A stretch of 5,073 nt of DNA from Candidatus Nomurabacteria bacterium (GTDB taxonomy: Bacteria > Patescibacteriota > Minisyncoccia > Phycocordibacterales > CALRBL01). A program made the translations under genes and the position numbers. Shown here in pieces: positions 1 to 4,450 of this stretch (position 1 is the first letter of the stretch; each line of letters starts with the position of its first letter). The stretch spans positions 1-5,073 of the forward strand of contig CALRBL010000042.1 of NCBI GenBank assembly GCA_943354075.1, written 5' to 3'. A model generated the notes under the pieces. That model made no database searches and was not told the DNA's origin. It saw nothing but the letters and a program-made list of their open reading frames with translations.

Positions 1-110
1 GACACGGAGGAAAGATGCAGAAAGAGCAGGAAGCTGCTAAGAAAGAGTCCGAAATCTCTGCTGCAAAAGCTGCAAAAGCAACCGCTCCTGCCGCAGCAGC
101 AAAGAAATAG
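1..110 (+). CDS. rpsS: 30S ribosomal protein uS19 (S19), 3' end only
   Basis: The reading frame enters from the left edge, with the first whole codon at position 3, and stops at TAG 108-110. The visible 35 residues begin HGGKMQKEQE and end in a lysine/alanine-rich tail. S19 binds the head of the 30S subunit near helix 42 of 16S rRNA, and in bacteria the protein normally finishes shortly after an RGHA/HGGK-type segment. That match, and the position immediately before rplV, identify it. The tail after HGGK (about 30 residues, mostly K, A and E) is longer than in E. coli and is low complexity, as I recall for Parcubacteria. An internal in-frame ATG at 15 is preceded by GGAGG but is not a gene start. 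This is the only TAG stop in the window apart from a second tandem stop after rplE. Confidence 0.9.
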   Translation, partial: HGGKMQKEQEAAKKESEISAAKAAKATAPAAAAKK

Positions 111-129
111 TCTATATTAAAGCACTACT

Positions 130-495
130 ATGAAATCTTTCCTCAAAAACTACAGACAGTCTCCCCGAAAAGTTCGCCTTGTGGCTGACTCTGTACGAGG
201 AAAGAATGTCACTATCGCTCTTCGTGACCTTGCGTTTGTTACCAAACGTGCGACTGATCCTCTTGCAAAACTTATCAAGAGCGCAATTGCAAACGCTAAG
301 AACAACAACAATGTCTCTGAAGAAAACCTTTTCATAAAAGAAATTCAGGTAAACAAAGGAATCGTCATGAAGCGCATCATGCCTCGCGCTCGTGGAACTG
401 CTGCTCGTATCAACAAGCGAACAAGCCATGTCTCTATCACTTTGGAAGAGAGGGCGCCGAAGGCAGCTAAGGTGAAAACCAAAAAAACCAAATAA
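130..495 (+). CDS. rplV: 50S ribosomal protein uL22 (L22)
   Basis: The 121-residue product matches uL22, which binds 23S rRNA and whose long beta-hairpin lines the peptide exit tunnel. Residues 11-24 (SPRKVRLVADSVRG) and 50-57 (KSAIANAK) are the conserved core. Residues 79-99 (VMKRIMPRARG, then KRTSH) are the tunnel hairpin, followed by the HVSITLEE strand at 100-107. The N-terminus is about as short as in E. coli (110 aa), but a lysine-rich tail of about 13 residues (APKAAKVKTKKTK) follows the last conserved strand. The ATG lies 19 nt after the rpsS stop in an AT-rich spacer without any Shine-Dalgarno sequence. It is one of only two starts here that lack the TWT-ATG context (it reads ACT-ATG). 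No upstream in-frame start is plausible. Confidence 0.97.
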   Translation: MKSFLKNYRQSPRKVRLVADSVRGKNVTIALRDLAFVTKRATDPLAKLIKSAIANAKNNNNVSEENLFIKEIQVNKGIVMKRIMPRARGTAARINKRTSHVSITLEERAPKAAKVKTKKTK

Positions 496-499
496 TTAT

Positions 500-1165
500 A
501 TGTCACACAACGTACACCCATACTCACATAGACTTGGTATCATCAGAGACTGGAAGTCTCGATGGTTCGGAATGAACAAGCAATACCGAGACTATCTCAA
601 GGCAGATATTCTTATCCGTCAGTATCTCGAGAAGCGTCTTAAGGGTATGTATATCGCAGCTATCGAGATCGAACGTTCACAGAAAGCATTCCGTGTCATC
701 ATCAAGACTTCTCGTCCTGGTATGATCATCGGCCGAAGCGGTGAAGGAGCAACCAAGCTTCGAAATGATGTGGTGAAGAAACTCGCCGCTATTGGTGCAA
801 GCCATGGTGAAGAGCTCAAGATCGACATCGAAGAAGTCCGATCTCCTGAGTCAAACGCAGCAATCGTCGTGCAGATGATTTCTGAAGGTCTTGAAAAGCG
901 TATGCCATTCCGTCGTGTCATGAAGCAGACTGTCGAGAAGGTTATGGCAAGCCGCGATGTTCAGGGTGTGAAGATCTACCTTGGAGGACGACTCGGAGGT
1001 GCCGACATGGCCCGTGCAGAAGTATTGAAAAAGGGACGTATCCCTCTTCAGACTTTCCGTGCGGATATCGATTATGCAATCGGTCGCGCAACCATTCCTC
1101 AGGGAGACCTCGGAATAAAGGTCTGGATTTACAAGGGAGACATTTTTGCCTCAGATATAAAATAA
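500..1165 (+). CDS. rpsC: 30S ribosomal protein uS3 (S3)
   Basis: This 221-residue protein (E. coli 233) sits in the 30S head at the mRNA entry channel. The N-terminus MSHNVHPYSHRLGIIRDWKS is the family's VHP..RLGI motif in the form I associate with Parcubacteria. A type 2 KH domain spans roughly residues 45-115, with its GxxG loop as GRSG at 78-81 where E. coli has GKKG. The C-terminal domain carries FRRVMK (137-142), which retains the basic residues equivalent to E. coli R131, R132 and K135 implicated in mRNA unwinding, then GGRLGGADMAR (162-172) and VKVWIYKGD-like strand 207-214. It starts 4 nt after rplV (TAA-ttat-ATG), so reinitiation by the terminating ribosome is likely. GGAGG followed 7 nt later by in-frame ATG 1007 lies inside the gene but is not a start. 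Confidence 0.98.
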   Translation: MSHNVHPYSHRLGIIRDWKSRWFGMNKQYRDYLKADILIRQYLEKRLKGMYIAAIEIERSQKAFRVIIKTSRPGMIIGRSGEGATKLRNDVVKKLAAIGASHGEELKIDIEEVRSPESNAAIVVQMISEGLEKRMPFRRVMKQTVEKVMASRDVQGVKIYLGGRLGGADMARAEVLKKGRIPLQTFRADIDYAIGRATIPQGDLGIKVWIYKGDIFASDIK

Positions 1166-1169
1166 TTTT

Positions 1170-1592
1170 ATGCTCGTACCGAAAAAAGTAAAACACCGAA
1201 AGTGGCAGACCAAGAGGGTCAACGCTAAGAAAGATACAAAGGAGACTCGTGGTATTTCTCTTGCCTTTGGTTCTCATGGCATCAAAGCAATTTCATCACA
1301 CCGCATCGAATCAAAGCAGCTTGAGTCTGCTCGAAAGATTCTTGCGCGTCACGTGAGCAAGTTCGGACGTGTGTGGATCCGCGTTTTCCCTGATCGTCCT
1401 TTCACACAGAAAGCTGCAGAAGTACCCATGGGAAAAGGAAAGGGAGATCCTGCTGGATACTGCTTCGAGGTGAAGCCAGGACGAATCCTTTTTGAAATCG
1501 ACGGAGTATCCGATGCGGTTGCACGAGAGGCTCTTCGAAAGGCTGGAACTAAACTTCCTGTGAAGACAAAGATCGTAACTCGCGCCATCTAA
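1170..1592 (+). CDS. rplP: 50S ribosomal protein uL16 (L16)
   Basis: The 140-residue product (E. coli 136) is uL16, a late-assembling protein near the A-site tRNA elbow and peptidyl transferase centre. Evidence is the MLVPKKVKHRKWQ start, LAFGSHGIKA (31-40), WIRVFPDRPFT (69-79), MGKGKGDP (87-94), then PGRILFEIDGV (103-113), AREALRKAGTKLPVKT (118-133) and a final VTRAI. Residue 86 is Pro in EVPMGKGKG, where E. coli has Arg81 in AVRMGKGKG, the arginine that YcfD hydroxylates in E. coli. The gene starts 4 nt after rpsC (TAA-tttt-ATG) with no Shine-Dalgarno. Length and start agree with the family, so there is no doubt about identity; only the effect of the substitution is open. Confidence 0.98.
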   Translation: MLVPKKVKHRKWQTKRVNAKKDTKETRGISLAFGSHGIKAISSHRIESKQLESARKILARHVSKFGRVWIRVFPDRPFTQKAAEVPMGKGKGDPAGYCFEVKPGRILFEIDGVSDAVAREALRKAGTKLPVKTKIVTRAI

Positions 1593-1596
1593 TTAT

Positions 1597-1785
1597 ATGA
1601 AAAAGAAATCACTCAAAGGTACAGATCATAAGGAACTCAAAGCTATGCTCGACGACAAGTCGAAGTTGCTTGCGGAATTCCGATCCGGCATCAATGTCGG
1701 AAAGAACAAGAACGTAAAGGAAGGAAGAGGGCTCCGCAAGGACATCGCTCGCATCCTCACCGAGCTTAATACTAAGACCGTTTAA
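1597..1785 (+). CDS. rpmC: 50S ribosomal protein uL29 (L29)
   Basis: This small 62-residue protein has the expected size of uL29, a two-helix hairpin on the 50S surface at the tunnel exit that forms part of the docking site for signal recognition particle and trigger factor. The first helix covers about residues 10-30 (HKELKAML ... LLAEFRSG) and the second contains GLRKDIARILTEL (45-57), which matches the family's R..IARi.T signature. A lysine/asparagine-rich loop, NVGKNKNVKEGR at 33-44, joins them. The ATG lies 4 nt after the rplP stop (TAA-ttat-ATG), an identical spacer to that before rpsC, again without Shine-Dalgarno. Family similarity is weak in general for uL29, so position between rplP and rpsQ is part of the evidence. 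Confidence 0.95.
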   Translation: MKKKSLKGTDHKELKAMLDDKSKLLAEFRSGINVGKNKNVKEGRGLRKDIARILTELNTKTV

Positions 1786-1789
1786 ATAT

Positions 1790-2071
1790 ATGCCTACAAA
1801 AAAGACCACAACCGAAAAGACAGTCGAGACCACAGCTTCAAAGAGGCGTGTACTTGAAGGTATCGTAGTATCTGACAAGATGAAGGATACTATCGTTGTG
1901 AAGGTTGTTCGCTTTGTAAAGCACCCTAAGTATGGTAAGTTCCAGAAGCTCGGTAAGAAATTCAAGGCAGACGATAAGGGAAATACCGCTAAAATTGGCG
2001 ATACTGTTGCTATCGAAGAGTGCCGACCAATCTCTAAAGACAAGCACTTCCGCCTCATCGCGCAAAAATAA
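1790..2071 (+). CDS. rpsQ: 30S ribosomal protein uS17 (S17)
   Basis: The 93-residue product is uS17, an OB-fold protein that binds the 5' domain of 16S rRNA early in assembly. The core runs from LEGIVVSDKMKDT (22-34) through RFVKHPKYGKF (41-51) to the signature IGDTVAIEECRPISKDK (69-85). Compared with E. coli (84 aa), the N-terminus is about 14 residues longer and rich in Thr and Lys (MPTKKTTTEK...), while the C-terminus ends soon after FRLIAQK. The ATG at 1790 follows rpmC by 4 nt (TAA-atat-ATG). A later start is unlikely because the next in-frame ATG (residue 31) falls inside the conserved core. This is the last gene of the S10 half; the next spacer widens to 13 nt. Confidence 0.97.
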   Translation: MPTKKTTTEKTVETTASKRRVLEGIVVSDKMKDTIVVKVVRFVKHPKYGKFQKLGKKFKADDKGNTAKIGDTVAIEECRPISKDKHFRLIAQK

Positions 2072-2084
2072 TTATTGAAACTTT

Positions 2085-2456
2085 ATGATACAGCCACAGA
2101 CAATTGTACAAATCGCAGATAACTCCGGAGCTAAGATCGGACGAGTTTTCAAAGTGCTCGGAAGTTCAAAGAAGCGTTACGCTGAGATCGGCGATGTCGT
2201 TGTCTTTTCGGTTCAGAAAGCAGAGCCTCGAAAGGGAGTAAAAAAGAAGGACGTTCTTCAGGGAGTTGTTGTTCGTCAGAAGAAAGCGACTCGTCGAAAG
2301 GACGGATCGTATGTTCGCTTCGATGAGAACGCAGTCGTCGTTCTCGAAAAGGGAAAGATGGAACCACTCGCTGGACGTGTATTCGGACCTATTCCTCGAG
2401 AAATTGCAGAAATGGGATATCAGAAAATTGCATCCCTAGCCCCAGAAATTGTCTAA
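2085..2456 (+). CDS. rplN: 50S ribosomal protein uL14 (L14)
   Basis: The 123-residue product has exactly the usual length of uL14, a beta-barrel protein on the 50S subunit interface that contacts 16S rRNA in bridge B8 and binds the silencing factor RsfS. Nearly every family block is present: MIQPQTIVQIADNSGAK (1-17), KVLGSSKKRYAEIGD (23-37), VVVRQKKATRRKDGSYVRFD (61-80), NAVVVL (82-87), RVFGPIPRE (98-106) and KIASLAPEIV at the end. It opens the spc half of the cluster. The 13-nt spacer before it (ending aaactttATG) contains no Shine-Dalgarno and no visible promoter, so co-transcription with the S10 half is inferred. The gene ends in tandem stops TAA TAA (2454-2459). Confidence 0.98.
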   Translation: MIQPQTIVQIADNSGAKIGRVFKVLGSSKKRYAEIGDVVVFSVQKAEPRKGVKKKDVLQGVVVRQKKATRRKDGSYVRFDENAVVVLEKGKMEPLAGRVFGPIPREIAEMGYQKIASLAPEIV

Positions 2457-2466
2457 TAAAATTTAT

Positions 2467-2685
2467 ATGATCAAAAAAGGAGACAAAGTAACCATAATGA
2501 CAGGAAAGGACAAGGGAAAGACCGGAACGGTTGAGACTGTATTCCCAAAGCGTGATAAGGCGATCGTTGCAGGGATGAACATCGCAAAGCGTCATTTGAA
2601 AGCTCGCCGACAGAATGGAAAGAGCGCGATTGTTGATGTTGCTTCTCCTATCCACATCTCCAACCTCAAGAAAAACGAAAAATAA
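2467..2685 (+). CDS. rplX: 50S ribosomal protein uL24 (L24), short form lacking the C-terminal part
   Basis: The 72-residue product is uL24, which initiates 50S assembly by binding the 5' domain of 23S rRNA near the tunnel exit. A KOW motif spans residues 4-30 (GDKVTIMTGKDKGKTGTV at 5-22), followed by the assembly loop region KRHLKARRQN and a SPIHISNL strand at 60-67. The usual family continuation (about 30-35 residues with a K..RVG...DGKKVR pattern after SNV) is absent; the protein stops with KKNEK. The E. coli protein has 104 residues. Only 9 nt separate the stop from rplE, so no remnant is hidden behind a frameshift. I chose ATG 2467, preceded by the common ttat-ATG context 10 nt after rplN, rather than the in-frame TTG at 2449, which overlaps rplN. 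Confidence 0.95.
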   Translation: MIKKGDKVTIMTGKDKGKTGTVETVFPKRDKAIVAGMNIAKRHLKARRQNGKSAIVDVASPIHISNLKKNEK

Positions 2686-2694
2686 AATACTTTT

Positions 2695-3249
2695 ATGACA
2701 AACACCGAAAAAAATACATTGTACGTACAAGATAAGCTTGCAACAGCCTTCGACACACTGAAGGGGGAGTTTTCTTATGTAAACAAAATGCAGTCTCCTA
2801 AAATCCTTAAGGTGATTGTGAGCTCTGCTACCGGTTCTGTGAAGGATCCTAAGAAGAAGACTCTTATCGGAGATCGTCTTGCTCGTATCACCGGACAGAA
2901 GGCTGCTGAGAAGGCTGCTAAGAAGTCTATCGCTACCTTTAAGGTACGAGAAGGGGATGCAGTAGGATACCAGGTCACCCTGCGTGGTCCTCGTATGATG
3001 GATTTCCTTAATAAGGTCGTCAACATCGCACTTCCTCGAACCCGTGACTTCCGAGGTCTTAATGCAAACTCTATCGATGAGATGGGTAATTTTAACTTCG
3101 GAATCAAGGAGCACACTGTGTTTCCTGAGACTGCGGACGAAGAGCTTAAGGACGTCTTCGGTATGGGTATTACTATCGTAACCACCTCAAAAGATAAGGC
3201 GGAAACCAAGAAGCTCTTGGAACACCTTGGCTTTCTGTTCAAGAAGTGA
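2695..3249 (+). CDS. rplE: 50S ribosomal protein uL5 (L5)
   Basis: This 184-residue protein (E. coli 179) is uL5, which with uL18 anchors 5S rRNA in the central protuberance and touches the P-site tRNA. Recognisable blocks are MQSPKILKV (32-40), RLARITGQKA (61-70), KKSIATFKVREGDAVGYQVTLRG (76-98), the LPRTRDFRGL signature (113-122), GNFNFGIKEHTVFPE (131-145) and TSKDKAETKKLLEHLGF near the end. The usual N.GVG segment after the first strand is SSATGS (43-48). The ATG lies 9 nt after rplX in the context acttttATG. The gene ends in TGA followed in frame by TAG (3247-3252); this is the only gene here using TGA as its stop, which indicates that UGA is not reassigned to glycine. Confidence 0.98.
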   Translation: MTNTEKNTLYVQDKLATAFDTLKGEFSYVNKMQSPKILKVIVSSATGSVKDPKKKTLIGDRLARITGQKAAEKAAKKSIATFKVREGDAVGYQVTLRGPRMMDFLNKVVNIALPRTRDFRGLNANSIDEMGNFNFGIKEHTVFPETADEELKDVFGMGITIVTTSKDKAETKKLLEHLGFLFKK

Positions 3250-3271
3250 TAGCATTGCAAAACTTACTTAT

Positions 3272-3457
3272 ATGGCAAAAACATCTGTAATCGCACGATC
3301 CCAAAAGAAACCAAAATTCGCCAGCCGAGTGGTGAGACGCTGTTTCCGATGCGGACGTAAGAACGGCTATATGAGGGATTTCGATATGTGTCGCATTTGC
3401 TTCCGAGAGTTGGCAAATGATGGAAAGATCCCCGGCATTAAGAAGTCATCGTGGTAA
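3272..3457 (+). CDS. rpsN: 30S ribosomal protein uS14, zinc-binding short form (type Z)
   Basis: The 61-residue product is the short zinc form of uS14, a 30S head protein next to uS3 and uS19. Four cysteines at C24-x2-C27 and C40-x2-C43 form the zinc site, and the C-terminus GKIPGIKKSSW is the typical end of this form. The start is ATG 3272, giving MAKTSVIAR and the acttatATG context shared with other genes here. A longer frame from TTG 3227 would overlap rplE and add residues unlike any uS14, so I rejected it. The 22-nt spacer before it has no Shine-Dalgarno. In the other direction, the stop codon is embedded in an RNA hairpin (3451-3478) that opens the longest gap of the window. Confidence 0.97.
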   Translation: MAKTSVIARSQKKPKFASRVVRRCFRCGRKNGYMRDFDMCRICFRELANDGKIPGIKKSSW

Positions 3458-3478
3458 AAGGCGTAAGCATTTTTCCAC
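3451..3478 (+). promoter_or_regulatory. Candidate RNA hairpin spanning the rpsN stop, upstream of rpsH
   Basis: The arms GTGG (3451-3454) and CCAC (3475-3478) pair. AAAA (3456-3459) pairs with TTTT (3470-3473), and GC (3461-3462) with GC (3467-3468), closing a GTAA tetraloop (3463-3466) of the GNRA class. Two symmetric mismatches interrupt it: T/T (3455 and 3474) and G/A (3460 and 3469). It is not followed by a T-tract, so it does not look like an intrinsic terminator. Its place 24 nt before rpsH (encoding uS8, the spc-operon translational repressor in E. coli) suggests a translational control or RNA processing element. That role is inference only. Confidence 0.4.
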
Positions 3479-3502
3479 AATACACAGAATAAAATAAACA
3501 AA
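3479..3502 (+). promoter_or_regulatory. A-rich, almost G-free leader of rpsH
   Basis: The 24 nt between the candidate hairpin and the rpsH ATG contain a single G and are dominated by A, ending in aaacaaaATG. There is no Shine-Dalgarno. This differs from the T-rich TWT-ATG context of most other starts here, and the 45-nt distance from the rpsN stop makes coupled reinitiation less likely. An unstructured A-rich landing site for independent initiation is the likeliest reading. I see no -35/-10 pair in it. Confidence 0.3.
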
Positions 3503-3892
3503 ATGGACTCAATCTCAAACATGATCATAAAGATAAAGAACGCGAGCCTTCGTGGCCTTGCTACTGTATCTTTTCCCCTATCCAAGATGACCCTTTCTAT
3601 CGCAAAACTTCTTGAAACTGAAGGATATCTCAAGGATGTTACGGTCAAAGGAAAGAAAGTTCAAAAAACTATCGAAGCATCTCTTGTTTACGATGAGAAA
3701 AAAGTTCCCAAGGTTACCGATGTAAAGCGAGTTTCAAAACTTTCAAAGCGTATGTACGCGGGAGTTGCTGATATCAAACCTGTGCGAAGTGGTTACGGTA
3801 TCCTTGTTCTCACCACTCCAAAGGGCGTGATGACTGACAAGCAGGCAAAAACCGCAAAGGTCGGAGGAGAAGTGTTGTTTAAGATTTGGTAA
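3503..3892 (+). CDS. rpsH: 30S ribosomal protein uS8 (S8)
   Basis: The 129-residue product (E. coli 130) is uS8, which binds helix 21 of the 16S rRNA central domain. In E. coli it also represses translation of the spc operon from a site at the rplX-rplE junction. The N-terminal domain begins MDSISNMIIKIKNA (1-14) with FPLSKMTLSIAKLLETEGYL at 24-43. The C-terminal domain holds KRVSKLSKRMY (75-85) and the rRNA-binding segment GYGILVLTTPKGVMTDKQA (97-115), where E. coli has STSKGVMTD; it ends GGEVLFKIW. Upstream lies the longest gap in the window, with a candidate hairpin and an A-rich leader, so this gene may be translated independently of rpsN. It ends in three tandem in-frame TAA codons (3890-3898). 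Confidence 0.98.
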   Translation: MDSISNMIIKIKNASLRGLATVSFPLSKMTLSIAKLLETEGYLKDVTVKGKKVQKTIEASLVYDEKKVPKVTDVKRVSKLSKRMYAGVADIKPVRSGYGILVLTTPKGVMTDKQAKTAKVGGEVLFKIW

Positions 3893-3902
3893 TAATAAAT
3901 AT

Positions 3903-4436
3903 ATGTCACGCGTAGGAAAACAAAACATCATAATCCCCGACAAAACTACTCTTACTATCGTAGATGGCAATTTGACTGTAAAAGGTCCAAAGGGAGAACT
4001 CAGTCGTCACTTCAAGAATAGTATTGATATTAAGATTGCTGAAAAGCAGGTCAACCTTGCTCCTGCTCGTAATGATCTTGCAACAAAGGCTCTTTGGGGA
4101 ACTTACGCGTCTCACATTGGAAACATGATCGAAGGTGTGAACAAGCCTTTCTTTAAGAAACTTATTATTGAAGGAATCGGATTCAAAGCTGAAGTTAAAG
4201 GAAAGGAACTTCACCTCGCTCTTGGATTCTCACACCCAGTTGTTGTTGCTATCCCTGAAGGACTCACCGTTGTGCACGAAAAGGGAACTCTTCTCATCAC
4301 TGGTATCGACAAGGATCTTGTTGGACAGTTCTCTGCAGAGATCCGTTCTTTGAAGAAGCCTGAACCTTACAAAGGAAAGGGAATCCGTTACGATAACGAG
4401 GTTATCCGACGTAAGCAAGGAAAGAAGTCGGTATAA
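3903..4436 (+). CDS. rplF: 50S ribosomal protein uL6 (L6)
   Basis: The 177-residue product equals E. coli uL6 in length. uL6 consists of two similar alpha/beta domains near the base of the L7/L12 stalk and the sarcin-ricin loop. The first domain starts MSRVGKQNIIIPDK and contains LTVKGPKGELSR (24-35). Next come LWGTYASHIGNMIEGV (64-79), then KKLIIEGIGFKAEVKGKELH (85-104), LGFSHPV (107-113) and the second-domain signature PEPYKGKGIRY (153-163), ending EVIRRKQGKKSV. The context aaatatATG, 10 nt after the rpsH stop, fits its neighbours. The last codons (from 4401) and the stop can form a weak stem described separately, and the stop overlaps an ATG in the sequence TAATGTAA. Confidence 0.98.
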   Translation: MSRVGKQNIIIPDKTTLTIVDGNLTVKGPKGELSRHFKNSIDIKIAEKQVNLAPARNDLATKALWGTYASHIGNMIEGVNKPFFKKLIIEGIGFKAEVKGKELHLALGFSHPVVVAIPEGLTVVHEKGTLLITGIDKDLVGQFSAEIRSLKKPEPYKGKGIRYDNEVIRRKQGKKSV

Positions 4437-4437
4437 T
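4401..4437 (+). promoter_or_regulatory. Weak candidate stem at the rplF stop
   Basis: CCGAC (4406-4410) pairs with GTCGG (4427-4431), and TTAT (4402-4405) with ATAA (4433-4436) across a one-base bulge at 4432. This gives nine pairs around a 16-nt purine-rich loop. It encloses the end of rplF and its stop. The left arm is coding, the loop is large and no T-tract follows, so a role in setting rplR translation is only a possibility and chance is a fair explanation. Confidence 0.2.
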
Positions 4438-4450
4438 GTAACGAAAATAT

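Noticed and set aside
2072..2084. Promoter separating the S10 and spc halves
   Set aside because: The 13-nt spacer and adjoining bases show no -35/-10 pair that I can recognise, so one transcript is the simpler reading.
2449..2466. TTG start extending rplX upstream by six codons
   Set aside because: It overlaps the end of rplN and adds residues not needed by uL24, whereas ATG 2467 has the shared ttat-ATG context.
2719..2730. Perfect 12-bp palindrome TTGTACGTACAA early in rplE
   Set aside because: About one 12-bp palindrome is expected by chance in 5 kb. It encodes LYVQ, and as RNA it gives only a 4-bp stem. It lies near the junction where E. coli has its uS8 site but has no resemblance to it.
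2389..3114. Antisense open frame of 241 codons opposite rplX and rplE
   Set aside because: It lies wholly against well-conserved ribosomal genes, its translation shows no recognisable domain, and its length follows from the sense-strand codon bias.
3247..3249. Possible UGA recoding to glycine, as in Gracilibacteria/SR1
   Set aside because: The only in-frame TGA lies exactly at the normal C-terminus of uL5 and is followed by TAG; no gene has an internal TGA.
3227..3271. TTG start extending rpsN upstream by 15 codons
   Set aside because: It overlaps rplE out of frame and adds residues foreign to uS14; ATG 3272 gives the normal 61-residue protein.
3451..3485. Intrinsic terminator after rpsN
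   Set aside because: The stem is followed by AATACACAG, not a T-tract, the base of the stem is short, and the operon continues in the same direction.
4432..4437. TATAAT resembling a -10 box at the rplF stop
   Set aside because: No TTGACA-like -35 at 16-18 bp upstream and no extended -10 TGn. Such hexamers are frequent in these AT-rich junctions.
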